Positions 1-9,326 of a stretch of 64,000 bases of DNA are shown here, piece by piece; position 1 is the first letter of the stretch, and every line of letters begins with the position of its first letter. Made by a program: the position numbers and the translations under genes. Origin of the DNA: Vitrella brassicaformis (Eukaryota > Sar > Vitrellaceae). The notes beneath the pieces are model-generated. The model did no database searches. It was not told the DNA's origin and saw only the letters and a program-made list of their open reading frames with translations. Location: contig CDMY01000383.1 in assembly GCA_001179505.1 (NCBI GenBank), positions 1 to 64,000 on the forward strand. Direction: 5' to 3'.

Positions 1-2
1 CA

Positions 3-714
3 CCCAGTGGGACCTGGCCCACTGGGAGCGAAGGGCCGTGTGTTGAGGGTTATGACCCTTGGACGGTCATCCGTGAGTCGCCGTGGGCGCAGTCGACTTT
101 CGGGTCGTTTGTGCTGGACCCTGATGAGAGGGTGTACCCCGCTGTGGCGACGGCCGTGCTTCGGGCGGTCATCATTGGCAGCGATGTGGGCAGGCAGCTC
201 CAGTCGGTGACCATCAGCCACTTCGTCCAGGTGAGAGAGGCGAAACGCTCAGGCAACGAGGGAGGAGTGTTCTCATTGCCTTTGTCCTTTCATGTGGCCA
301 CAGGTGACGACCTACTTCAATACCTCGCGAACCCCTTCGCTCCAGCAGCTGGAAATCAGTCGCTGCTCCATGCCCTACGTTTGCCAGTCGTCATCCGTCA
401 CCCCGTCCCCTACCCCCTTCGGCCTCAAGACGTTCATCTGGCGGAAGAACCTGGTCTCCGGCGAGAGCCTGTCACTCCCCACCTTCGTTCCCGTGCTGTG
501 GTGGTGCGAAGGGCTCCAGTGCCTGCATCTCCTCAACGTGGACATATCGCTGCAGAGGAACAACGAGTGCCGGCTGCTCACGCAGCTGCCGCTCCTCGAG
601 GAGCTAGCACTGGAGATGGGGTCGAGAGAGCTAGATTTGGCCATGCTCTTGCGGGCCATATTCCGCACCCAGCATCTTGCAGCGGGCGATGCAGCGGGCG
701 TGTGTGTGGGTTGA
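3..714 (+). CDS. LRR-like protein, 3' part
   Basis: Two exons (3-230 and 304-714) join in phase across a GT-AG intron and end at TGA 712-714; the 5' end lies outside the window. The product is rich in regularly spaced leucines, for example LQCLHLL and LPLLEELALEM, which resembles leucine-rich-repeat strands. It also has tryptophans in the first exon (YDPW, SPW). I do not recognise a named family. The first 40 bases repeat at 1687-1726, so the fragment belongs to the duplicated block that follows. It could be a functional tail or a relic; the frame is clean across both exons. Confidence 0.4.
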
Positions 715-829
715 TGAGATCAGGAAACAGTACAAACGACTCGCGCTGGTAAGAAGGGACGCCGCTAGCACGAGACAAGGGTGCTGCGTATCTATCGTGC
801 GGCATGCGGGGCTTGGTATGTGTGTGCAG

Positions 830-946
830 AAGGTTCACCAAGACAAGCCTGGTGGCTCCAAGGAGCAGTCCCAGGAGTTGTCCGAGGCCTACGAGTTTTT
901 CAAGGCTGAGTTTGACAACTGGAACTGGACAGACGAAGCCGCCAAG
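830..946 (+). CDS. orphan exon, acidic/aromatic
   Basis: A 117-bp open segment lies between a good acceptor (TGTGTGCAG) and a donor (AAG|GTGGGC). It encodes a hydrophilic stretch ending with FFKAEFDNWNW followed by TDEAAK. It may be an upstream exon of the relic at 1159-1765, but no partner exon with a matching phase was fixed. Function unknown. Confidence 0.3.
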
Positions 947-1138
947 GTGGGCAGCGCAGAGGGCATACACGTGGCTGGCCGCCGTAATGAGTGAATGGAT
1001 TCCTCCTTCGTGTGTGTGTATGTATGGTGCGTCAGAGGAAGGCGGAGGACCTTTTGGCCGAGGTAGGTCGGGGAGGAAGGAAGGCACCCGTGTGCGTGTC
1101 TCGTGTCTGTGTGTGCACCAGATAGATCCCAAGCTCTC

Positions 1139-1152
1139 AGAGAGAGAGAGAG
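1139..1152 (+). repeat. (AG)n tract before paralog copy 1
   Basis: This short AG dinucleotide tract sits directly upstream of the first-exon homology of the copy at 1159. Similar tracts precede the starts of the copies at 4812 and 6950. Confidence 0.7.
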
Positions 1153-1158
1153 GAAAAG

Positions 1159-1765
1159 ATAGCCCGCCGCACGCCGCTTGCCGCTGCCGTAAAAAGGCAG
1201 AGCCTCACGAGCAGACGCCTCGACGTCCCCGATGTCTACGCCGACTCCAGGGGGGCCCACGTGTGGAAGTTTCTGCGCATGAAGCGCGAGCACCCTGCGG
1301 TGAGCAAGAGACGGGAGGCACACCGGCACACTGGCAGGCAAGACCATCAACAATTCTTGTTTGCGTACTTCCTGCAGGAGTGCAAGGCCTTCCTGGAGTC
1401 GGTCCGGGACATGAAGCTGATGATGCTCAAGTACGATGCCGACGCCGAGCAGGTACGTACGTACATCGCACACACATCCATCTGCACACAAGACACGACC
1501 AACTGATCCTCTCTGCTGTGCTGTGCTCTCTGGGCAATCCGCCGTTCTGCAGAAGGAAGCTGCCAAGACCTCCACCGCCCACCCCAGCCAGCACCAGCAG
1601 CAGCCTGCCGGCACCACCACGAAGCTGCTCGTTAGGGCTGGGGAGTGGGGTGAGGGCGCCGATGGCTATTATGCCAGCGCCCTCACCCAGTGGGACCTGG
1701 CCCACTGGCAGCGGAGGGGGGCGTGTTGGGTGGTCACGTGGACGGTGCCCGAGGAGGGGTGCTGA
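1159..1765 (+). pseudogene. three-exon family, copy 1 (start codon lost)
   Basis: Exons are about 1159-1299, 1378-1452 and 1553-1765. The layout and sequence match the copy at 6950-7590: a first exon with DVPDVYADS (versus DLPDVYSDD), ending in a His-Pro-Ala/Glu codon run; a short second exon (ECKAFLESVRD); and a third exon starting KEAAK that turns into Gln/Thr/Ala-rich low complexity. The third exon ends in a tryptophan-rich tail (QWDLAHW). Where the 6950 copy has ATG, this copy has ATA (1159-1161) in the same frame. It therefore lacks a start, unless an upstream exon such as 830-946 supplies one. No known domain was recognised. Confidence 0.5.
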
Positions 1766-2719
1766 CGTGGGTGCTGCTGCGTCGAGGCGAGGAGGGCGGT
1801 GGCGAGGGGCGCCCGATTCGTCGGTGCGTTCCTCGAGGCAGCGGCTGACGATGCCGGCCGCTGCCTCAAAGCCCTCCTCTTTTGAGGGGCGGTCGGCCGT
1901 CTTGGGTGTGGGCCGTTAGCGGCGTCCGAGATGGTCGACCGCATTTCCTTTTCTTTTCACCCCCTCCCTCGCCCTTTTGCTTTTCGGCCCCGCCCCCCCG
2001 TCGCAGCCCACCCATCTCGCCCCCGACGCAGCCGGGCTCGTGTCCTCGCTTGGCTCCGCCCCTGTCCATCCACCCTCACGAGCACGCCCGCCCCGTTTCA
2101 TGCCGCTTCGTCGGCCCTCCACTCTCATCATTGGCTGGACCAGGGAAGCCTTCTCGCCTGGAGCAAGCGCCGCGGCTTCATCACGTTCCCTCACCAGCAG
2201 GTCCACCTGCCCTATGTGCCCAGCGGCTCCGCATCGCGGCCTCGTGTCCCTCATGAGGAAGGTACGTGCCTATATCATGGGCACATCAATCCAGTTACAC
2301 AACATTTGAGGCTCTCTGCTGTGCTGTGCTGTGCTGTGCTCTCTGGTCAATCCGCCTTTATGCAGAAGCAGCCGACCGCCGCCCGCAGCGGCACCCAGGA
2401 GAGAAGGCCAAGGCCCGCGCAGCTCGAGGCCGAGGACAGGGCGGCTGGGGGTTCGCCCAATCGTTGCCTACATTTTATATATTGTTGGCATCGTATTTCT
2501 CACCTTCATGCACCGACACCCTCATCGACGGACGCCACGTGAGTGCAGACACAGCTGACTAGTATGGTGTGGGCCAATGCATCTTTTTGGCCGCCCAGAC
2601 AGCGCACACACAAGGTGAGCCCGTGAGTCAGTGACGCACACAGACACACAGGCGAAGGCAATGTAGACAGGCGCCAGCTGAAGTCACGTGTCTCTCTCTC
2701 TGTGTCTGTGTGTGTCCAG
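1766..2719 (+). pseudogene. relic of the same family, copy 5, plus spacer
   Basis: No intact gene is seen here. An intron tail at 2312-2364, with repeated TGCTG and ending in TTTATGCAG, is clearly homologous to the copy-1 intron tail at 1508-1552. The sequence after it opens with AAG CAG CCG, like the KEAAK exon of copy 1. The reading then runs into the CATTTTATAT element at 2471-2480. The rest is C-rich low complexity (1930-2060) and TG-rich spacer. Confidence 0.35.
2459..2482 (+). repeat. CATTTTATAT element, copy a
   Basis: This is the first of eight same-strand copies. The core is at 2471-2480, preceded by ATCGTTGCCTA. Together the copies read roughly GATCGYTGYCTRCATTTTATAT. Confidence 0.75.
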
Positions 2720-3567
2720 GTGCATTGTGGGTGCGGTGGGTTGCTGCTCATGATCCCGAGCAGCAATCCCTCTTGAACGACGATTCAACGGTGCCCCCTG
2801 CCGTACTCGCCGCCCAAGGCGCCATGGTTCTTGCCGAAACACGACCGGGTGTGACTGCATTACATGGAGGTGCGGAGCGGGCCGAGCAGGGGCCAGGTGA
2901 CGCGCAGCTGACGGAGAGCGAAGGCATCCCGATCACCAAGTAGATTCATGTGTATCCCGTCAAGGCACCTCCATTCCTGTCCACACATGTGTGCATTCTG
3001 ATGCGTGCAGCGGCACTGTCACCCGGTTTGCTGACCTGCAGTGGCTGGATGATGAGAGTATCAACGCCCTGCTGAAGCTCGCTGAGCAGTGGGCCATGCA
3101 GCAGAGGCGGTAAGTGCATCCACACATCGCCCCACACGCCAACACACACCCGGCCCTTCCATCCATCGACTGTGTGTGTGGATGTATGTATGTACATGGT
3201 ACGAATCCAGCGGCGTGCCGAAGGTGTGAATGCCGAGCACATTCTTCTGGCCGAAAGCGGTCAGGGTGACGCCGGGCAGGTACCAATACGACTACAGCGC
3301 TGTGAGTCGGTGGAGCAGCCAGGTGAGTAAAGTCTCGGCCTGATGGACTTCAGGTACACATGCACACGTCTTCCGTCCGTCCGTCTGTCTGTCTGTCTGT
3401 CTGTACGCATGTATTTGTTTGTGTGTGTGCCCATCACACCGACAGGCGCAAGCGCATCCGTGTGCTGGACTCTCTGGGGGGCGGCGGCACCAACTGGAGC
3501 AAGGAGAGCAATGCCACGTGAGCATGCACACACGCACTGATGGCCAACACGCACGGATACGGGGCTC

Positions 3568-3599
<32 letters not shown>

Positions 3600-4181
3600 G
3601 TGCCATGTCTGAAGGTTCTTCCACTGTATCACCAGGTACCTGAAGGACGAGCACGCCGCCAAACTCAAGCGTGAGATGCCGGACATCGCACGGTGGAGCA
3701 AGGAAGACGAGCTCAGTGCTTGAGATGCCACCCCTCCATTCACCCCTCCGTCCACACGCCGCGCACACCTGTCTATCTATCTACTTGATGCAGGATCAGC
3801 TGCCGCAGCAGACGAACATGTGCGACTGCGGCATGTTTATGCTGCTCTTTGCCTTCTGCATGCTCACCAATACGTAAGCACAGAAGGCTCACGAACACTG
3901 AGGTATGCGCACTTTGTCCGCTTATCCACCTCTTGCTGCGTATGTGAGGCCGCTGAAGGAAATAGACTGCGAGAGGAGCAGGTCATACGCGATCTATGCG
4001 ACCGGACAGCGCGACCTCGACAGGGCCGACCTCATCACAAGGGCGCGGAGGCTGCTGGTACGGACATAGACGCCCTTGTGTATATGTGTGGAACAGCTAC
4101 ACGAGATGTCTGTGTGTGTGCTGTGCTGTGCTGCAGGCGTTGAGTATCATGAGGGGCGTGCCGCCCATGTACACATACTGA
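2720..4181 (+). pseudogene. Ulp1/SENP-like cysteine protease, damaged
   Basis: Exon homology lies at 2720-2939, 3011-3109, about 3212-3322, 3446-3517, 3636-3711, 3794-3873, 3949-4057 and 4137-4181. Motifs follow C48 (SUMO/NEDD8-type) peptidases in order: QWLDDESI, then TFFWPK, then VLDSLGG with the catalytic Asp, then QQTNMCDCGMF with the Gln and catalytic Cys. The His-Trp box expected before VLDSLGG is not visible, and the phase between 3322 and 3446 does not fit. That would follow from a lost exon. An in-frame TGA (3227-3229) precedes PSTFFWPK unless an alternative acceptor is used. The donor after 3711 reads CTCAGT, where the duplicate has GTCAGT. I judge it a non-functional or pseudoprotease copy. 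Ulp1-like domains are common on some transposons, but no transposase was seen. Confidence 0.6.
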
Positions 4182-4807
4182 TCATCAGTGCGTGTTTCAT
4201 GCTGCCTGTGTGGATCAGTGTCAAAAAGCAGAGTGGGGCAGACAAGACGAGGTCAGTTTCATGAGAGGGCATCTATCCACAGGACCAGCCCCCCGACCCA
4301 CCCGTAGCACCGCATACATGCACTTGTCTGTGTACTTGATGCAGGATCAGCTGCCGCAGCAGACCAATGGGTGTGACTGCGGCATGTTCATGCTGCTCTT
4401 TGCCTTCTGGATCCTCACCAATACGTAAGCACAGAAAGCCCTCGCACTTTGTCCGCTTATCCACCTCTTGCTGCGTATCTGTGCAGACCCCTGAAGGAGG
4501 TCGACTGGGAGAGAAGCGCGTCGTACGCCCTGTATCGGACCGGACAGCGCGACCTCGATCAGGCCGATTTTAACACAAGGGCGCGGAGGCTGCTGATACG
4601 TACACAGACACACTTATGGAACAGCCATACGAAATGTCTGTGTGTGTGCTGTGCTGTGCTGTGCTGCAGGCGTTGAGTATCATGAGGGGCGATCTGCCCA
4701 TGTATGGAGACGACAGACAGGAAGACAAACAGACAGACAGACAAGAAGACAAACAGACAGATAGAGAGACAAACAGACAGACAGCGAGAGAGAGAGAGAG
4801 AGAGAGA
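4182..4807 (+). pseudogene. tandem duplicate of the Ulp1 Cys-box end
   Basis: This repeats the 3' part of the preceding protease. Exon homology lies at about 4190-4251, at 4345-4424 (QQTNGCDCGMF), at 4487-4595 and from about 4671. Here the first donor is intact (GAG|GTCAGT at 4252). The donor after 4595 reads ATACGT, where the first copy has GTACGG. Splicing at the next GT shifts the frame. The tail runs into a GACA microsatellite and then an AG tract (about 4711-4807), which would encode repeated Asp/Arg/Gln or Arg/Glu. Confidence 0.6.
4710..4807. repeat. GACA/AAGACA and (AG)n microsatellite
   Basis: Imperfect repeats of GACAGACA and GAAGACAAACA pass into a pure AG run. The run ends four bases before the ATG of the next family copy at 4812. 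Confidence 0.9.
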
Positions 4808-4811
4808 TAGG

Positions 4812-5620
4812 ATGCCTGAGGCTGTTGGTGCCGCTGCTGCTGCCGGGGGGTGGCCCTCGCGCTGGCCGCGGGTGAGGGAAGGGGAGGACCCTCGAGTGTT
4901 CACCAGTATGGCCATGAAGCTCGATGAGGAGAACCCCGAGGTAGGCAGAAGTGTAGGGAGGCGCGCTGCAAAGTGGAGTTTTCTGTCTGATGCGTCTGAT
5001 GTTCTGGTGCAGGAGTTCAACCTGTGGATGCAAGCGAGCGGCGGCCCCGGCATCCTGCTGGAGGCGAAAGCGCGGTGCGCGGACGTAAGTAACACATGCG
5101 AGAGCTTCTACAATGGAACTCTCATAAGTGGCAGCACTGTACGCTTTGTTTCTCTGCTGCTGCTGTGTGCCTGGTACAGCAAATCGCCAAGGAGGCGAGG
5201 GCGGAGGCCAAGGAGCTGACGGCTAAGGCTCAGGAGCTGACGGCCAAGCCCGACAAGGCACGGCCAGGGCCGCGGAGGCGAGGGCCATCAAGCAAGGCAA
5301 CAACGGCACCACGGCCCGCCCTGCTGGCCCTCATACTCCCGCCGCCTATCCGCCGCCCATCTGCTACTACCACCTGCCCCCGGTCCAGCCCAAGGCGGTG
5401 CTGCCCATGGAGTTCACGGCCTGGGGGTCGGTGGCGGTGAGGGGTCCGCCTCCCGTCCCCTCCCACGAGGAGGGGTGGTACCATGACGACGTCAATGGTC
5501 TCACCTGTGGGAGTGGGACGGGGAGGAGGGGCTGTGGTGGGTGAGGGGGGCCACCCAAGACTGCTGGATGCGGTGCGTGAGCGGGTTCTGGTTCGGGCTG
5601 TGGGGGCTGGCTGGGGAAAG
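4812..5620 (+). pseudogene. three-exon family, copy 2 (frameshifted)
   Basis: Exons are 4812-4940 (starting MPEAVGAAAAAGG, ending ENPE), 5013-5084 (EFNLWMQASG, then LLEAKARCAD) and from 5180 (QIAKEARAEAKEL). Order, size and phase match the copies at 1159, 5961 and 6950. After about 5255 the sensible reading moves to another frame, with a proline-rich stretch (HTPAAYPPP) and then HEEGWYHDD. It moves again to a tryptophan-rich tail (QWSHLWEWDG, LWWVRG) that matches copies 1 and 3. At least two indels, or unrecognised introns, are needed. The start ATG follows an AG tract directly. Function unknown. Confidence 0.5.
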
Positions 5621-5870
5621 TAACCTCGTCTGTTCTGTATGACATGACTGGCTGTCTGTCTGTCTGACTGTCCGTCTGCCTGCCTGTCCGTTTGCCACCC
5701 ATTCGTCCGTCCGTCCGTCTGTCTGCCTGCCTATCTGTCTGCCTGTCTGTCTGCATTTTTGCCCTGTGTCCGATAGTGTGGCCCCCTCACCCCCACCCTC
5801 ACTCCCGCCACAACAGCCCCTCGGCCTCCCCCTCACCACCCTTACCACCCCCAGCTCCCTCTCTTATCGA

Positions 5871-5936
5871 ACGACAGAGAACCGCAACGGCAGCAGCGGC
5901 GGCGGCATCCCACAGACCAGGCAGATCAGCACGAGG
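5871..5936 (+). repeat. 66-bp duplicated segment, copy 1
   Basis: The segment starts ACGACAGAGAACCGCAACGG and continues through a GGC-rich run. It recurs at 9092-9157 with few changes, in the same orientation. Confidence 0.8.
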
Positions 5937-5960
5937 AGGACCGACGAGGCCCGCAGGAGC

Positions 5961-6676
5961 ATGGCAGTCATCTCGGAGACGGAGCTGATGTGCGTGGTGC
6001 CGGCGAATGTGCCTGCCGCGGAGACCTACGTGGTGTTTTTCTTGCGTCTGATCTCCGGCGGGACGATTCAGAATCTCGATCGAGGCCTGCTCACACACAT
6101 CTTCTACTACAGACAACCGGTGAGGGGAAACAAAATGAAACCGACAAACCGACAGCCAAGTAAGTCCACGCCTCTGTGCTATGTGCTCGTTGCAGGACTT
6201 CGATGTCGAGTTGGCTGAGCCACTCTCTGGTCCCCTCACCGGCGGCACTCATGTATCGTTGTACGCCGACTCGACCACCGGGCGCGAGGAAAGCGAGGTA
6301 AGGAAGCGGTTCTGTGAGACATTAACGCTGCGAAATCTCATTCAGGCTCTTCTGCTCAGGGCGTCCTCTGTCTGATGTTCTGCTGTGCAGGAGTTCTGCC
6401 AGTGGGTGCAGGCGAACGGCAGCCCTAACATCCTGCTGGAGGCGAAAGCGCGGTGCGCCGACGTAAGTGACACATGCGAGACCTGCAATGGAAACTTCGT
6501 ATGTGGCAACACTGTACGCTTCGTTTCTGTGATATGTTGCTGCGTGTATGGTGCAGCACAAATCCAACAAGGAGACGGCGAAGGCCAAGGAAGAGGACGA
6601 CGTAAATGGCATGATGCTGTGGGAGCGGGGAGAGGGCAACACATGGTGGGTGCGGCCCGGCAAGATTGGTGGATGA
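5961..6676 (+). CDS. three-exon family, copy 3, with IPT/TIG-like 5' exons
   Basis: Four in-phase exons (5961-6119, 6196-6297, 6391-6462, 6557-6676) give 150 residues from ATG 5961. The start could lie further upstream, since the frame stays open. Exon 1 (SETELMCVVPANVP, ending FYYRQP) and exon 2 (SGPLTGGTHVSLY) resemble the edge of one IPT/TIG immunoglobulin-like domain and the start of the next. Exons 3 and 4 are the family parts: EFCQWVQANG and LLEAKARCAD, almost identical to copy 2, then a charged exon with LWERGEG and WWVRPG. After the TGA, another frame continues with a W-rich tail (DWWMRMVWG), which suggests a recent frameshift. Function unknown. Confidence 0.45.
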
Positions 6677-6804
6677 GGATGGTGTGGGGGCTTTACTCCA
6701 TATGGTGGGGCGCCGACGTCGACAGAGGTGAGACACAGGAACAATCCTGTCAGTCAGACAAGACGTGACATTGTTTGGTCTCTTGTGCAGGCAGACTGTT
6801 GGCT

Positions 6805-6828
6805 GATCGCTGTTTACATTTTATATTT
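6805..6828 (+). repeat. CATTTTATAT element, copy b
   Basis: The core is at 6817-6826. It lies about 140 bp after the stop at 6676 and 133 bp before the ATG at 6950. Homology with copy c extends about 110 bp, through TGTCTCGG and CTTCCTGTACCG. Confidence 0.8.
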
Positions 6829-6949
6829 GGATGTCTCGGCCAAAATTCACTACCGCTTCCTGTACCGAAGGGTTGGTGCAAGTATGTTGCGTTCTGTCAC
6901 GGGAGGCCGTCCCGCCGAGGAGAGGAAGAGAAGGAGAGAGAGAGAGACG

Positions 6950-7590
6950 ATGAGCGCACGCACCGCCGCCGCTGCCGTCGTGAGGCAAAAACTCTTGAGT
7001 AGGGGAATCGACCTGCCGGATGTGTACAGTGACGACTGCAAGACCGTCGCGAATAAGTACGACATCCTCCTGCGCAACCACCCTGAGGTGAGGAGGGCAG
7101 AGAGGCGCATGCACCATTGCGCAGTGGCACCAGGGGCATCGACAACGTTCATTCGTTTGTTTGTTCTCTTACTGTAGGCTTACCGTGAGTGGATGGGCTC
7201 GCTGCGCGGCACTCAGGAGGGGCGGGACTTTGCCCTAATGGGCCTCAAATACGTAGAGGAGCTGCAGAAGGTATGTCAGACGCACATCCATCCACACGTG
7301 GAATACGTGACACTCTGTGTGCTGTATTCCAGAAGGAAAAGGCCGCCAAGGATGCGAAGGCCGCCACGGCCGCGAAAGGTCCCACCGCCAGCACCACCCG
7401 CCAGCAGCAGACCACCCAGCAGCAGCAGGCCACACAGAAGCACACCCCTGCCCCAGCAGCGGCCACAAGTGGCCTCACCACCACCATACCGCAGACCTAC
7501 GTGCCGCCCTACATGCCGCCGCCCTACATGCCGCGCCGCCCTCTGCGTTCCCGCAGGCGTCCGAGCTCATGTTCCAGTGTGCAGATATGA
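6950..7590 (+). CDS. three-exon family, copy 4 (best preserved)
   Basis: Three in-phase exons (6950-7087, 7178-7270, 7333-7590) encode 162 residues. Exon 1 is helical and basic (VVRQKLLSRG), then DLPDVYSDD, and ends RNHPE. Exon 2 is AYREWMGSLRG with LKYVEELQK. Exon 3 begins with a Lys/Ala-rich helix (KEKAAKDAKAA), turns to Gln/Thr repeats and then a Pro-Tyr-Met-Pro run. The ATG is preceded by a purine-rich GAGAG tract at 6921-6948, as in copy 2. The layout equals copies 1, 2 and 3, so I take it as the reference member. No enzyme motif or membrane segment is seen; a small scaffold-like protein is possible but unproven. Confidence 0.5.
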
Positions 7591-7713
7591 CGTCCAACTC
7601 CATTGCGGCCATAGCCAAGCCAAGCCTGGGGAACATTGGTGAGACACAGAGGAACAATCACTCAGCCACGCCATGGGATTTCCCTGTGGCCATTGTAATG
7701 CAGGTTGTGGACA

Positions 7714-7737
7714 GATCGCTGTCTGCATTTTATATTC
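7714..7737 (+). repeat. CATTTTATAT element, copy c
   Basis: The core is at 7726-7735, about 136 bp after the stop of the copy at 6950-7590. The flanks match copy b, including a preceding intron that begins GTGAGACACAG. Confidence 0.8.
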
Positions 7738-7845
7738 CGATGTCTCGGACAGAGTATTATTCTGCTTCCTGTACCGGAGACTTGTTGTGAGTATGTTGCG
7801 TCACCGCTGTCACGGGTCGCGGATTTAGCGAGGCAGGCTGTGTTT

Positions 7846-7930
7846 GCAGTGAGGAGGATGAGTTTGAGGCGTTCTGAAGGCTAAAGGCAAGAAGGGCAAC
7901 ACAGCTATCAGGGGCAAACACGACCGGCTG
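7846..7930 (+). pseudogene. decayed copy of the acidic/lysine-rich exon
   Basis: The sequence after GTTTGCAG (GAGGAGGATGAG, then an in-frame TGA, then AAGGCAAGAAGGGC) is a worn copy of the exon at 8349-8478 (EEEDDYAALV, then KGKKGKK). The stop interrupts it. Confidence 0.45.
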
Positions 7931-8063
7931 GGTGAGGACGAGAGAGACACGCTACACTGTGCGTACGTGTGGCCATGGTGATCATCTGTCTGTTTGTGTT
8001 CTCTGTGTCTTGCTGGCGCAGAGAAAGTCGGCGCCTCAACCTTTCTCCTTTGTTCTGCATAAG

Positions 8064-9276
8064 GTGTCGCATCTCCCTCTGATGAGCACAGCAGCCCCTC
8101 CAGCACGGCAGGATCCTCTGACGGCCACCCCGGCCAGGTAACCGACGAGGTCGCCTCGCCTCGCCCGTCTTCTTTGCAGTGAGGTTCTGCTGTCGTGCAG
8201 GGTGGTGGCGATGATGACCGGATGATGCGTCTGCTCCGTGAGATGGAATTGGAGGGTTGTTCGAAGCTCGCTCCCATAGCGTGAGTTGGGGTCAAAAAGG
8301 GATGGTTCGTGGGCAAAATGCATGCGTCCAGATGGTTTGTGTTTGCAGTGAGGAGGAGGATGACTACGCTGCCCTCGTCAAGCCCAAGGGAAAGAAGGGC
8401 AAGAAGCGCAGCACCAACCGCCAGCAGCAGGAGCAGGCCGACTCGACGCGCCAGCAGCATGGGGGCAACAGGGGCGGGGTGAGTGAGGACAGGAAAGACA
8501 CAGTGGTTGTGGTGTGCTGTGGTGTGGTGTGGTGTGGTGTGGCGACGCTGACCATCTGTCTGTCTGTTTGTATTGATTGTACCCTCTGTGTTTTTGTAGG
8601 TGGTGCAGACCAAGTTGCGCCTCGGCAACATCTCCAAGGACGACGAGGACCAGCCGCCCGAGTCGTTCCTACACGTAAGGACACCCACCCGCTCGCCCGC
8701 CACACCGTCAGTCAGTCCATCGTGCATCCATCGCCATTTGACACATCTGAAAGCCGGAATGCCTCCCTTTTGTGTGAGCAGCCCAAGTTGCCCTCCATCT
8801 GCTCCAAGCTCGACAGTCCCTCGCCTGGCCCCAATCTCGCCCCCGTAGGCACAGCACACATCATCCATTCCACACCACAGCTGATGTAAGTCACACACAA
8901 CGAGCCTGCACACTCCCCCTCTGTCTCTGTCTCTCCCTCTGTGTGTGTGTGTGTGTGTGGATGCCTCCAGAATGAGGTGGACGTCATCAACAATCTGGCC
9001 GCCAAGAACGGCCAAGGGGTCATCATCTCCAAGACCAAGGGCAAGATTAAGTGGAGCAAGGGGTTCCCAGGACCCAGCTCGGGCGCACCGCACGACAGAG
9101 AATCGCAACGGCAGCAGCGGCGGCGGCATCCCACAGCCAAGGCAGCTCAGCACGAGAGGTGGATTTGTCGAACTAACCAGCAGCAAGTGCGAAGCGAGTT
9201 CAAGCGCCTCAGCAGCGTCCAGAAAGGTGCCTTGGCCTCTTCTAGCATATCAAGAGGCACACACAGTAAGCTGTGA
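8064..9276 (+). CDS. acidic/lysine-rich hypothetical protein
   Basis: Six exons chain with matching phase: 8064-8137, 8201-8280, 8349-8478, 8600-8674, 8782-8844 and 8971-9276. The 5' end is not certain, because no clear ATG exon was fixed. The product has a Ser-rich start, an acidic helix (DDDRMMRLLREME), an acidic-to-basic switch (EEEDDYAALV, KGKKGKKRS), a Gln-rich part, LRLGNISKDDED, and a basic C-terminus. The last exon runs through the 66-bp duplicated segment in a different frame from copy 1, so the C-terminus may have been acquired by that duplication. No catalytic motif was recognised. Confidence 0.45.
9092..9157 (+). repeat. 66-bp duplicated segment, copy 2
   Basis: This is the second copy of the segment at 5871-5936, offset by 3221 bp in the same orientation. 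Confidence 0.8.
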
Positions 9277-9326
9277 CAGGCACCCGTCAGTGCAGAAGTA
9301 GTTTTTGGCGCCTTCCAGCCGTCGTC

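Noticed and set aside
2720-4807. Ulp1 region as an active transposon
   Set aside because: No transposase, terminal inverted repeat or target-site duplication was seen. A gene duplication explains it.
5640-5760. CTGT repeat array as a possible CRISPR
   Set aside because: The units are contiguous 4-mers with no unique spacers. Several similar arrays are simple microsatellites.
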